DNA of 23,312 nt from positions 1-23,312 of the forward strand of contig JAZSMJ010000075.1 in NCBI GenBank assembly GCA_045535815.1, written 5' to 3'. Position numbers and translations under genes: made by a program. Every line of letters begins with the position of its first letter. The first letter of the stretch is position 1. Shown here piece after piece: positions 1-8,217 of the stretch. A model generated the notes under the pieces. It saw only the letters and a program-made list of their open reading frames with translations, was not told the origin of the DNA and did not search any database. Source of the DNA: JAZSMJ01 sp045535815. GTDB taxonomy: Bacteria > Bacillota > Clostridia > Oscillospirales > CAG-272.

Positions 1-130
1 TGAAAACAATTAAGGAGGCGGCGCGTCGCCGCACCCATACTTCGCGCTGTTGTGTAACGGTATTTTTTGTTTATCACACGGAATAGCGTAGCTTTAAACA
101 CTGAAATTAATTAAGGAGTAACATAGAAAA
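1..130 (+). other. Leader region upstream of ileS
   Basis: No gene is visible in these bases. A perfect 6-bp GC hairpin (GCGGCG at 18-23, loop CGT, CGCCGC at 27-32) lies just after a Shine-Dalgarno-like TAAGGAGG at 11-18 that has no start codon at a suitable distance. The real ribosome site for ileS is AAGGAG at 113-118. I looked for a T-box leader, common ahead of Firmicutes synthetase genes, and saw no TGGTACCGCG-type antiterminator sequence, but the window begins only 130 bases upstream, so a leader could start further left. Confidence 0.4.
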
Positions 131-2920
131 ATGGCAATGGATTACACCGAAACATTAAATCTGCCCAAGACCGAGTTTTCGATGAGGGCAAACCTTCCTA
201 CCCGTGAGCCTGATATGCTCGCAGCTATGTATGAGAAGGATCTTTATCACGCAATGCTTAAGAGAAACGAGGGTAAGGAGTCCTTTATTCTTCACGACGG
301 CCCTCCCTTCTCCAACGGCAATATTCATATGGGTACCGCACTTAACAAGGTGCTCAAGGACTTTATCGTAAAGTCCAAGTCTATGCAGGGCTACTATGCA
401 CCCTATATTCCCGGCTGGGACAACCACGGTATGCCTATCGAGAGCGCTATTATCAAGAAAACAAAGCTTGACCGTAAGAAGCTCTCGGTTGCGGAGTTCA
501 GAGAAAAGTGCCACGAGTTTGCACAGAACTTCGTAGACATTCAGATGTCGCAGTTCAAGCGCCTCGGCGTTCTTGCTGATTGGGAAGCGCCTTACCGTAC
601 CATGACCCCCGATTTTGAGGCAAGAGAGGTAAAGGTTTTCGGCAAAATGTTCGAAAACGGCTACATCTACAAGGGACTTAAGCCTGTATATTGGTGTCCT
701 AAGGATGAGACTGCTCTTGCTGAAGCAGAGATCGAGTACAAGGATGCAGATTGTACGTCTATTTACGTAAAGTTTAAGGTAAAGGACGATCAGGGTAAGC
801 TTGACGGTATTTGTGATAAGGATAACACATATTTCGTTATCTGGACAACAACAACCTGGACACTTCCCGGAAACGTTGCTATCGCAGTTCATCCCAGAGA
901 AAAATATTCTGTTGTAAAAACAGATAAAAATGAAAACTATATCCTTGCCGACGCACTTGTTGAAAAGACAATGGCAGCAGCAAAGATTGAAAGCTTTGAA
1001 AGAATAGCATCCTTTGTTGGCGGCGATTTTGAATATATGACCGCACAGCATCCCTTCCTTGACCGTGACAGCCTTCTTGTTAATGCTGAGTACGTTACAA
1101 TGGAAAGCGGAACGGGATGTGTTCATACAGCTCCCGGCTTCGGTGCAGATGACTACGTAACCGGTTGCCGTTATAAGATGGATATAATTGTTCCCGTTGA
1201 CGATAAGGGATATCAGACTGAGGCTGCAGGAAAGTTCGCAGGTCTTTATTACGAGGAATCAAATAAAGTTATCCTTGAGGATCTTACCGCAAGCGGAGCT
1301 CTCCTTGCATCCGAGAAAATGACTCACCAGTATCCTCACTGCTGGAGATGTAAGAATCCTATCATATTCAGAGCTACACCTCAGTGGTTCTGTTCGGTTG
1401 AAGCCTTCAGAGATGAGGCAGTAGCCGCTTGTGAAAACGTTCAGTGGCTTCCTGAGTGGGGCGGAGACAGAATCAAGCAGATGGTACGTGAGCGTGCTGA
1501 TTGGTGTATATCCAGACAGCGCCGTTGGGGTCTTCCCATACCCGTATTCTACTGCAACGACTGTAAGAAGCCCGTTTGTACGGATGAAACAATAAATTCA
1601 GTAGCAAAAACCTTCGGTGAGTGCGGATCAAACGCTTGGTACGATAAATCCGTTGAAGAGCTCCTTCCCAATGGCTTCAAGTGTCCTCATTGCGGCGGAA
1701 CTTCCTTTGAAAAGGAAATCGACACACTTGACGGATGGTTTGATTCCGGATCATCTCATTTCGCAGTTCTCGACGGAAATCTTGAGCTCAAGTGGCCTTC
1801 TGATATTTATCTTGAGGGTGCTGACCAGTACAGAGGATGGTTCCAGTCATCGCTTCTTACAGCTGTTGGTGCTAAGGGCGAAGGCGCACCTTATAAAACC
1901 GTTCTTACACACGGATGGGTCGTTGACGGTGAAGGCAAGGCAATGCACAAATCTATAGGTAACGTTATCGTTCCCGAGGATATGATCAAGAATTACGGTG
2001 CCGATCTTGTAAGACTTTGGGTAGCATCAAGTGATTACAGAGTTGACGTTCGTATTTCCGATCCCATATTCAAGCAGCTTTCCGAAACCTACAGAAAGAT
2101 AAGAAATACTGCAAGAATCATAATGGCAAACCTCGGTACAGCAGAAACAGACTTCAACCCCAATACCGATATGGTAGATTACGCTGAGCTTTATCCGATA
2201 GATAAATGGATCCTTTCAAGATTGAACAAGGTCGTTCGTCTTGTAAGAGAGGCGTATGATAACTATGAATTCCATATCATTTCTCACGAAATAAACAACT
2301 TCTGTACTATCGATCTCTCAAAGCTTTATATCGATATAACCAAGGACCGTGTTTATACTGAAAACAAGACGTCCAAGGCACGCAGATCTGCACAGACTGC
2401 TATGTATATAGTTCTTAATGCTCTCGCAAGAATGATTGCACCTATACTTGCATTTACATCTGATGAGATTTGGCAGATGATGCCTCACGCAGCCGAAGAC
2501 GACGCAAGAAGTGCGCTTCTTAACGATATGCCTTCTTATGATGAAAAATACGTTCTTGCTGACGAGGAAAAGTGGAACAAGCTCTTTGATATAAGAGATG
2601 ACGTTATGAAGTCTCTTGAAGAAGCACGTGCTTCCAAGCTTATAGGTAAGTCTCTTGATGCCAAGATCAAGATCACTGTATCTGACAAGGATATATATTC
2701 GTTACTCGAAGACTTCAAGGCAGATCTTGCTACAATATTTATCGTTTCTCAGGCTGAGATTGAATTCTCTGATGTCGCAATCGAAAACGGTATTGCTACC
2801 GCAGTCGAGCAGGCTGAAGGAGATAAGTGCGACCGTTGCTGGACTTATACCAAGGATAGCACTCTTGACAGTGAAGGCGGTCACATTTGTGCACGCTGCA
2901 GAGCTATAGTCGGAGAATAA
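131..2920 (+). CDS. ileS: Isoleucyl-tRNA synthetase
   Basis: Cytoplasmic class I aminoacyl-tRNA synthetase that charges tRNA-Ile with isoleucine and edits misactivated valine. The 929 residues match the usual bacterial length. The nucleotide-binding motif in GNIHMGTALNK is HMGT at 66-69 instead of HIGH, and the second signature is AMHKS at 604-608 instead of KMSKS. The adjacent GWDNHGMPIE also departs from the commoner GWDCHGLPIE. The C-terminal zinc site of bacterial IleRS is intact (C900, C903, C920, C923). The ATG at 131 is 12 bases after AAGGAG (113-118). lspA begins 6 bases after the stop, which suggests cotranscription. The motif variants resemble those I recall from other Clostridia, so they are probably lineage features and not damage. 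Identity is very secure. Confidence 0.98.
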   Translation: MAMDYTETLNLPKTEFSMRANLPTREPDMLAAMYEKDLYHAMLKRNEGKESFILHDGPPFSNGNIHMGTALNKVLKDFIVKSKSMQGYYAPYIPGWDNHGMPIESAIIKKTKLDRKKLSVAEFREKCHEFAQNFVDIQMSQFKRLGVLADWEAPYRTMTPDFEAREVKVFGKMFENGYIYKGLKPVYWCPKDETALAEAEIEYKDADCTSIYVKFKVKDDQGKLDGICDKDNTYFVIWTTTTWTLPGNVAIAVHPREKYSVVKTDKNENYILADALVEKTMAAAKIESFERIASFVGGDFEYMTAQHPFLDRDSLLVNAEYVTMESGTGCVHTAPGFGADDYVTGCRYKMDIIVPVDDKGYQTEAAGKFAGLYYEESNKVILEDLTASGALLASEKMTHQYPHCWRCKNPIIFRATPQWFCSVEAFRDEAVAACENVQWLPEWGGDRIKQMVRERADWCISRQRRWGLPIPVFYCNDCKKPVCTDETINSVAKTFGECGSNAWYDKSVEELLPNGFKCPHCGGTSFEKEIDTLDGWFDSGSSHFAVLDGNLELKWPSDIYLEGADQYRGWFQSSLLTAVGAKGEGAPYKTVLTHGWVVDGEGKAMHKSIGNVIVPEDMIKNYGADLVRLWVASSDYRVDVRISDPIFKQLSETYRKIRNTARIIMANLGTAETDFNPNTDMVDYAELYPIDKWILSRLNKVVRLVREAYDNYEFHIISHEINNFCTIDLSKLYIDITKDRVYTENKTSKARRSAQTAMYIVLNALARMIAPILAFTSDEIWQMMPHAAEDDARSALLNDMPSYDEKYVLADEEKWNKLFDIRDDVMKSLEEARASKLIGKSLDAKIKITVSDKDIYSLLEDFKADLATIFIVSQAEIEFSDVAIENGIATAVEQAEGDKCDRCWTYTKDSTLDSEGGHICARCRAIVGE

Positions 2921-2926
2921 GCTGAG

Positions 2927-3553
2927 ATGATCTTTTATCTGTTAATTATTGTAATTTCAATATTGGCGGATCAACTGACAAAATTAATGGCTATAGACTG
3001 TCTTAAGAATGCGGCATCATATCCCGTAATACAGGACGTGCTTCATTTAACGTACGTTGAAAACAGAGGTGCCGCATTTGGAATGCTGAAGGATGAAAGA
3101 TGGCTGTTTATGGCTATCTCAACCTTTGCTATAGTTATTATGTTTATTTACCTTATCGTTTTCCGTAAGCGCTTAAGTCCTCTTCTTGGAGCTTCACTTG
3201 CGCTTATAATCGGAGGCGGTATCGGAAATATGATAGACAGAGTTGCATATGGCTTTGTCGTAGACTATATCGACTTTACTATAATAAATTTCTGGGTGTT
3301 CAATTTTGCTGATATGTGCGTATGCATAGGCGCCGCCTTGCTTCTTATAAGTGTTTTGTTTGCGGAGATAGACGAAAACAAGGCCGCAAAGAAAAGACTT
3401 GAAGCAAAGGAAAGGGCTATGTCTGCAAAAGAAGAGGAAAGCGATGACTATACCCCTATGTTTATAGTAATAGACGATCCGGAGGAGATTGACAGTAACC
3501 CGAAAGCAGACGGGGAAGCTGAGTCAGATGCTGATGGAAATATTGATAAATGA
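2927..3553 (+). CDS. lspA: Lipoprotein signal peptidase (signal peptidase II)
   Basis: Membrane aspartyl protease that removes the signal peptide from diacylglyceryl-modified prolipoproteins. Four hydrophobic segments are visible. The family motif NRGAAF lies at 46-51, and the two catalytic aspartates are D104 (GNMIDR) and D129 (FNFADMC). The 208 residues exceed the usual 150-170 because of a charged, acidic tail of about 60 residues after the last helix, probably cytoplasmic. The start is 6 bases after ileS, and GGAG within the end of ileS could serve as the ribosome site, implying translational coupling. The 3' end overlaps the start of rluD. Two proteins in this window (17135 and 19666) carry lipoboxes and would be its substrates. 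Confidence 0.96.
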   Translation: MIFYLLIIVISILADQLTKLMAIDCLKNAASYPVIQDVLHLTYVENRGAAFGMLKDERWLFMAISTFAIVIMFIYLIVFRKRLSPLLGASLALIIGGGIGNMIDRVAYGFVVDYIDFTIINFWVFNFADMCVCIGAALLLISVLFAEIDENKAAKKRLEAKERAMSAKEEESDDYTPMFIVIDDPEEIDSNPKADGEAESDADGNIDK

Positions 3554-4460
3554 ATCAGACGTAGGCAAAAGAATAGACGTTTTTGTGGCGGAGCGCGCAG
3601 ATATAACGCGCTCCGCTGCTCAAAAACTGATAGAGAGCGGCAATGTGACCGTAAGCGGAAAGACGGTATCTAAAAACTACCGTATAGAAGCCGGATGCAT
3701 TGTCGATTTTGTTATGCCCGAGCCTGAAGATATAGATGCTCAGCCACAGGATATACCGCTTGATATTGTTTACGAGGACACAAGCCTGATCGTAATCAAT
3801 AAGCCTAAGGGAATGGTAGTTCATCCTGCTGTCGGAAACGCAAGCGGCACTCTCGTTAATGCACTTTTATATCATTGTAAGGATTCGCTGTCAGGTATAA
3901 ACGGAAAGATCCGTCCCGGAATAGTACACCGTATTGATAAGGATACAAGCGGACTTTTAGTTGTTGCCAAAAACGATGAATCGCACGTTTTTCTTGCTTC
4001 TGAGCTTAAATCTCATAAGATCGAAAGAAGATACGAGGCAGTAATAATCGGGGGCACGAAGGAAGATACCGGAGTTATAGACGCACCTATTGCAAGGCAT
4101 CCCGTTGACAGAAAAAGAATGGCGATAGTTCAGAGCGGAAGAGAAGCTGTTACGCATTACAGCGTTATTAAAAGATACAGCGGATATACGCATTTGGCTC
4201 TTGAGCTTGAGACGGGACGGACGCATCAGATAAGAGTGCATATGGCAAGTATAGGGCATCCTATCATAGGAGATCCGGTATACGGAAGCGGAAAGGATAA
4301 ATTTGAGGCAAGAAATAAAGATATCCTGCAGGGTCAGTGCCTTCACGCAAGAACACTTGCCTTTACTCATCCGGTAAGCGGAGAATATATGAGATTTGAT
4401 GCAGGACTTCCGGATTATTTTGTAAAAATCCTTGATAAGCTTGAAAAAACGGAGAATTGA
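3528..4460 (+). CDS. rluD: RluD-family 23S rRNA pseudouridine synthase
   Basis: Converts specific uridines in RNA to pseudouridine; RluD-type enzymes act on the large-subunit rRNA. From the chosen start the protein has 310 residues: an S4 RNA-binding domain (about 15-75) followed by the catalytic domain with the signature HRIDKDTSG, in which D137 is the catalytic aspartate. A longer frame opens at a TTG at 3489, but its extra residues are not family-like. The ATG at 3528 follows GGGGAAG (3512-3518) at good spacing; an ATG at 3534 is the alternative. The gene overlaps lspA by about 26 bases, a common lspA-rluD arrangement in Firmicutes. Exact target uridines cannot be told from sequence, so RluD is used in the family sense. 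Confidence 0.93.
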   Translation: MLMEILINESDVGKRIDVFVAERADITRSAAQKLIESGNVTVSGKTVSKNYRIEAGCIVDFVMPEPEDIDAQPQDIPLDIVYEDTSLIVINKPKGMVVHPAVGNASGTLVNALLYHCKDSLSGINGKIRPGIVHRIDKDTSGLLVVAKNDESHVFLASELKSHKIERRYEAVIIGGTKEDTGVIDAPIARHPVDRKRMAIVQSGREAVTHYSVIKRYSGYTHLALELETGRTHQIRVHMASIGHPIIGDPVYGSGKDKFEARNKDILQGQCLHARTLAFTHPVSGEYMRFDAGLPDYFVKILDKLEKTEN

Positions 4461-4541
4461 CCGAATAAAAAAGCGTAAAATGAAAAAATAAAAACACAAT
4501 GTACAAAAATGAAAAAATCTCCTTTAAAGTTGGAAAATAAC

Positions 4542-4570
4542 TTGACAACGGAGAAAGTGTGTGGTATAAT
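4542..4570 (+). promoter_or_regulatory. Sigma-A promoter for the tRNA-Arg/tRNA-His unit
   Basis: TTGACA at 4542-4547 and TATAAT at 4565-4570 are both perfect consensus with a 17-base spacer. Transcription would begin about 25 bases before tRNA-Arg. A full-consensus promoter fits a stable RNA operon. Confidence 0.93.
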
Positions 4571-4601
4571 AAGCACTGCGATGTTTGATGTGCATTGATG
4601 T

Positions 4602-4678
4602 GTGCCCTTAGCTCAGCCGGATAGAGCAACTGCCTTCTAAGCAGTAGGTCGAGGGTTCGAATCCCCCAGGGCACGCCA
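4602..4678 (+). tRNA. tRNA-Arg (anticodon TCT)
   Basis: Complete cloverleaf of 77 bases with encoded CCA. Acceptor GTGCCCT pairs with AGGGCAC, the D arm begins GCTCAG, the anticodon stem ACTGC/GCAGT encloses loop CTTCTAA giving TCT, and the T loop is TTCGAAT. It reads AGA/AGG codons. It is the first gene of a two-tRNA unit. Confidence 0.97.
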
Positions 4679-4722
4679 TTACGGATCAAACCGTAAAAAT
4701 GCGTATGCAATAGCATACGCAT
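4679..4722 (+). other. Two hairpins in the spacer between the tRNAs
   Basis: TTACGG (4679-4684) pairs with CCGTAA (4691-4696), then ATGCGTATGC (4699-4708) pairs perfectly with GCATACGCAT (4713-4722) around an AATA loop. Neither has a T tract, so they are probably processing structures and not terminators. Confidence 0.7.
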
Positions 4723-4727
4723 CATAC

Positions 4728-4806
4728 GGTGGGTGTGGCTCAGCTGGTCTAGAGCGTCAGGTTGTGGCCCTGAAGGCCGTGGGTTCGAATCCCATCACTC
4801 ACCCCA
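4728..4806 (+). tRNA. tRNA-His (anticodon GTG)
   Basis: Complete cloverleaf with encoded CCA. The extra 5' G (G-1 at 4728) opposite the discriminator C at 4803 is the identity mark of bacterial tRNA-His. Acceptor GTGGGTG pairs with CACTCAC with one G-T wobble. The anticodon stem TCAGG/CCTGA encloses TTGTGGC, giving GTG, and the T arm is intact. Confidence 0.97.
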
Positions 4807-4810
4807 GAAG

Positions 4811-4845
4811 AAAACGACAAGCAAAGCTTGTCGTTTTTGTTTTTG
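4811..4845 (+). terminator. Intrinsic terminator after the tRNA unit
   Basis: A perfect stem of 12 bp (4811-4822 with 4826-4837) around an AAA loop is followed by TTTTTGTTTTT. The core ACGACAAGC/GCTTGTCGT reappears in the terminator at 6862. Confidence 0.93.
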
Positions 4846-4866
4846 ATGATAATATTATTGGCAGTG

Positions 4867-4896
4867 TTGATTTTTCTTCCGGTGATATGATATAAT
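4867..4896 (+). promoter_or_regulatory. Promoter of the UshA-like gene
   Basis: TTGATT at 4867-4872 and TATAAT at 4891-4896, 18 bases apart, with the extended -10 element TGATATAAT. Confidence 0.75.
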
Positions 4897-4938
4897 ATAA
4901 AAAATAGCTTCCTAATTTAAATAAGAAGGGCTGTAGTT

Positions 4939-6837
4939 ATGAAAAATATTAAACGATTTATTACCTTAATTCTGATTTCGCTTAGCATCTTATCCTTATG
5001 CTGTATTTCCAATGCAGTAAACACAGCGTCTGATGATGAAATTACCGTTTTGTTCACTCACGATCTTCATTCTCATCTGCTTCCTGCAGCTGATGAGGAC
5101 GGTGAGGGTGAATACGGCGGATATGCTCGTCTTATGTCAAAGATCAATGAGCAAAAGGCGCTGGATCCCGACGCCATCTTAGTTGATGGCGGAGACTTTT
5201 CTATGGGATCATTATTTCAAACGGCTTATGCTACCTCTGCAATTGAGCTTCGTATGATGGGTGCGATGGGGTATGATGCAATTACCTTTGGAAACCATGA
5301 ATATGATTATCTTCAGGACGGACTTAAGTCTATGCTGAATTTTGCAGCAGATTGCGGTGATCCCGTTCCCAACATCGTTTGTGCAAACTATTGGCCGCCT
5401 GTAGAGGGCCAGGACGGATACGATCCGTCTGTCTGGGAGGCATATAATAACTATGGCGTAAAGGATTATATTATAATTGAGAGAGGCGGAGTTTATTTCG
5501 TTTTGTTCGGTATTTTCGGTATTGACTCGGATGATTGCGCACCGAATTCGGGTATGATATTTGAGGATCCGATTACAGTCGCTAAAGAAACTGTTGACGC
5601 GGCTGTCAAGGACTGCATGGATACTTACGGCGCCGATCCTATCGTTATATGTCTATCACATAGCGGAACTGATGGAGGCGAGGGTGAGGATTACGGTTTA
5701 GCAAAGGCAGTTGACGGTATTGACGTTATTGTTTCAGGTCACACTCATACTACGCTTTATCAGCCTATCGTTGTAAACGATACCGTTATAGTCTCTGCAG
5801 GCGAATACGGACGCAATCTTGGAGTTGTCAAGCTTACGCAGGACGGTGAATTAAAAAGCTACGAGCTCATTCCTATTGATGAAACGGTAGAGGAAGATCC
5901 TACGATTGCCGAATTGGTAGAAAAATTCAAGTCGGACGTTGAAGCAGACTATCTTTCCGCTTACGGATTTGAGTTCGATCAGGTGCTTATAAGAAACAGT
6001 TATAAATTTGATACGGTAGATGAGGTTTACGACACACAGCACGAGTCGACACTCGGCAATTTGTTTGCAGATGCTTACAAGGCTGCTGTAGAAAAGGTGA
6101 GCGGTAAAAAGGTAGACGTTGCGCTTACTGCATCAGGTGTAATACGTGCAACTATTCCGATAGGTGACGTTACCGTTTCCGATATATTCAATGCAGCTTC
6201 ATTGGGCGTTGGTACAGAGGGCGAGCTGGTCGCCATATACGTTACGGGTAAGGATCTGAAAAATGCTATCGAGCTCGATGCATCAGTACAGCCTCTTATG
6301 AATTCTGCTCAGCTTTTTATGTCCGGAGTTGAGTATTCCTTCAATACGAGTCGAATGATCTTCAATAAGGTAGATTATGCGATGCTTCAAAACGATGACG
6401 GAACTCTTACGGAAATAGAGGATGATAAGCTGTATCATATCGTTGCAGGTATGTATATGGGACAGATGCTCGGCTCTGCTGAGGAAACGTCAATGGGAAT
6501 ACTGACTATTACCCCCCGTGATGCTGACGGAAATCCCATTGCTGTAAATGAGCTTGTCAATTACGTTGTCAAGGATGAAAGCGGAAAACCGCTCAAGGAA
6601 TGGTTTGCAATTTCTGATTACCTTAATAATATGGGTGATGAGATGGATCCGAGATACAGTAATACCGACGGACGTAAGGTAGTATATTCAAGCCTGAATC
6701 CTGTAGATCTTTTACGTAATGCAAATATATTTACCTATATTGTTTTGATAGTTATAATTCTTGTACTTGCGGTTATAGCTCTTGTAATCAGACGTATTGT
6801 TATTCGCAAAAAAAGAAAAAGAAGCTCCAAGGCATAA
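4939..6837 (+). CDS. Membrane-anchored 5'-nucleotidase / metallophosphatase (UshA-like)
   Basis: Predicted extracytoplasmic phosphohydrolase releasing phosphate from nucleotides or related esters. Residues 1-26 form a signal peptide. The calcineurin-like metallophosphatase domain has all metal-binding motifs: D42/H44 in FTHDLHSH, VDGGDFSMGS, TFGNHEYDY and VSGHTHT. The 5'-nucleotidase C-terminal domain (about 345-560) includes TLGNLFADA and GVIRATIPIGDVTVSDIF. A single hydrophobic helix near 594-620 with an Arg/Lys-rich tail anchors the C terminus, unlike soluble UshA or sortase-anchored versions. Ribosome site AGAAGGG is at 4924-4930. It is monocistronic, with its own promoter and terminator. 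Substrate specificity (UMP/AMP, 2',3'-cyclic nucleotides or other) cannot be decided from sequence. Confidence 0.92.
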   Translation: MKNIKRFITLILISLSILSLCCISNAVNTASDDEITVLFTHDLHSHLLPAADEDGEGEYGGYARLMSKINEQKALDPDAILVDGGDFSMGSLFQTAYATSAIELRMMGAMGYDAITFGNHEYDYLQDGLKSMLNFAADCGDPVPNIVCANYWPPVEGQDGYDPSVWEAYNNYGVKDYIIIERGGVYFVLFGIFGIDSDDCAPNSGMIFEDPITVAKETVDAAVKDCMDTYGADPIVICLSHSGTDGGEGEDYGLAKAVDGIDVIVSGHTHTTLYQPIVVNDTVIVSAGEYGRNLGVVKLTQDGELKSYELIPIDETVEEDPTIAELVEKFKSDVEADYLSAYGFEFDQVLIRNSYKFDTVDEVYDTQHESTLGNLFADAYKAAVEKVSGKKVDVALTASGVIRATIPIGDVTVSDIFNAASLGVGTEGELVAIYVTGKDLKNAIELDASVQPLMNSAQLFMSGVEYSFNTSRMIFNKVDYAMLQNDDGTLTEIEDDKLYHIVAGMYMGQMLGSAEETSMGILTITPRDADGNPIAVNELVNYVVKDESGKPLKEWFAISDYLNNMGDEMDPRYSNTDGRKVVYSSLNPVDLLRNANIFTYIVLIVIILVLAVIALVIRRIVIRKKRKRSSKA

Positions 6838-6861
6838 TAATTAACGGTAGCTATCTACTCA

Positions 6862-6890
6862 AAAAACGACAAGCTTGGCTTGTCGTTTTT
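6862..6890 (+). terminator. Intrinsic terminator after the UshA-like gene
   Basis: AAAAACGACAAGC pairs with GCTTGTCGTTTTT around a TTG loop. The stem matches that of the terminator at 4811. Confidence 0.92.
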
Positions 6891-6924
6891 ATATGCTTTG
6901 GTCTTGCAAATTTTGCTATGTGGA

Positions 6925-6953
6925 TTGTTATTTTCTTCTTTATATGTTATAAT
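6925..6953 (+). promoter_or_regulatory. Promoter of the PstS-like gene
   Basis: TTGTTA at 6925-6930 and TATAAT at 6948-6953 with a 17-base spacer and extended -10 TGTTATAAT. Confidence 0.75.
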
Positions 6954-6997
6954 TAATCTATGTTAAGCTTTAATCCCTTCGTTTAGGAGGAAAGAGT

Positions 6998-8209
6998 ATG
7001 GATTGGAAATCGATAATTAAAAAAATTATAAAAGCTGTTTTTGCTTGTTTAGTTACTGTTATACTTATTTATGTAACTTTTTTGGCAGTGGTAGTTCTTT
7101 TGCTTGTTACACCGCCTGATGACTTTTATTCATGCATTTTATTTGTTGGTGCAATTTTAGTTTTTATAGTAGACGTAGGATTTTTAAGCGGTCTTATAAA
7201 AAAGAAGACTTTTTATATTCCTCTCTGCGTTGCATTAGGGCTTTGTATTATTGTTGGCTGTTCATTTACAGCTTACCAAAATCACATAGACAATATACCT
7301 ACGGTTAGTGAAAACGATAATTTGCTTTGGTCATACGAGCCTTACGCTGAAAATTCAAAGGCTGTCACGCTTGATGAAGAAAGTGAACTTCTTATAACGA
7401 AAAATCTACCTGTTATGGACGGTGCTACAGCACTTTATCCGATATATTCTGCATTTGCAAAAGCCGTTTATCCTGAAGAAATGCTTACAGAGCAAAATGC
7501 AAATTCAACTCATGTAGATAAAGACAATTATTTAAAATGCTCCACCACAACAAATGCATATAAAAATATCGTAACGGGAGAAGCTGATATTATTTTTGCA
7601 GCGTTGCCCTCTGAAGAACAGGAGCAGTTCGCAAAGGAAAACGGTGTAGAATTGGTTTATACACCTATTGGCAAGGAAGCCTTTGTGGTTTTTGTAAATG
7701 CTGAAAATCCTATAGACGATATAACGTTTGACGAGATTCAAAAAATCTATTCCGGAGAAATAACAAAGTGGTCTGAGCTTGGAGCTTCCAAGCTTGGCAA
7801 AATAAGAGCCTTTCAGCGAGATGAAGGCAGCGGAAGTCAATCAACGTTAGAAAAAATAATGGGTGAAAAAGAACTCATGATACCTCCAAAAGAGGATGTG
7901 GTAGATGGAATGGGCGGTATCATCGAGCGAACGGCAGACTACAAGAATTTCAAAAATGCAATCGGGTATTCTTTTAGGTTTTATTCAACTGAAATGGTAA
8001 ATAACAACCATATAAAACTGCTTAAAGTAAACGGAATATATCCCAGCTTGGAAAACATTGAAAACGGCACGTATCCGATAGCGTCATATTTTTATGCTGT
8101 AACCAGAAGCGATGCTGATGAAAATACTTTGAAATTACTTGAATGGATCAAGGGCGAACAAGGGCAAAAAATAATTGAGATGACGGGATACACGCCACTA
8201 GAAGATTAG
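6998..8209 (+). CDS. PstS-like substrate-binding domain on three membrane helices
   Basis: 403 residues. The N-terminal part has three hydrophobic segments (about 12-38, 43-66 and 71-94). From about 130 to the end it resembles the PstS/PBP-like domain that binds phosphate or related anions: MDGATALYPIYSAFA opening, TGEADIIFAALPS, EIQKIYSGEITKWSELG, then RDEGSGSQSTLEKIMG, comparable to the RxxGSGT anion loop of PstS. Normal PstS proteins are secreted or lipoproteins; here the domain is tethered by a multi-helix anchor, and VGCS near residue 86 is internal and not a lipobox. No pstCAB or phoU genes are nearby. Ribosome site AGGAGG precedes the ATG. The CPBP gene starts 8 bases downstream. Roles in anion sensing or uptake are both possible; the ligand is unknown. 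Confidence 0.82.
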   Translation: MDWKSIIKKIIKAVFACLVTVILIYVTFLAVVVLLLVTPPDDFYSCILFVGAILVFIVDVGFLSGLIKKKTFYIPLCVALGLCIIVGCSFTAYQNHIDNIPTVSENDNLLWSYEPYAENSKAVTLDEESELLITKNLPVMDGATALYPIYSAFAKAVYPEEMLTEQNANSTHVDKDNYLKCSTTTNAYKNIVTGEADIIFAALPSEEQEQFAKENGVELVYTPIGKEAFVVFVNAENPIDDITFDEIQKIYSGEITKWSELGASKLGKIRAFQRDEGSGSQSTLEKIMGEKELMIPPKEDVVDGMGGIIERTADYKNFKNAIGYSFRFYSTEMVNNNHIKLLKVNGIYPSLENIENGTYPIASYFYAVTRSDADENTLKLLEWIKGEQGQKIIEMTGYTPLED

Positions 8210-8217
8210 GTTGTAAA

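Noticed and set aside
1..130. T-box leader for ileS
   Set aside because: No antiterminator TGGTACCGCG-like box or terminator hairpin is visible; the visible hairpin has no T run.
155..1126. 323-codon open frame on the minus strand opposite ileS
   Set aside because: It is antisense to a secure synthetase gene, has Cys-rich, low-quality composition and no ribosome site.
3489..3527. TTG start giving a longer RluD protein
   Set aside because: The extra 13 residues are not family-like, and the ATG at 3528 has a properly spaced ribosome site.
7255..7275. Lipobox in the PstS-like protein (VGCS)
   Set aside because: It lies at the end of the third hydrophobic segment near residue 86, far from the N terminus, so it is not a signal peptidase II site.
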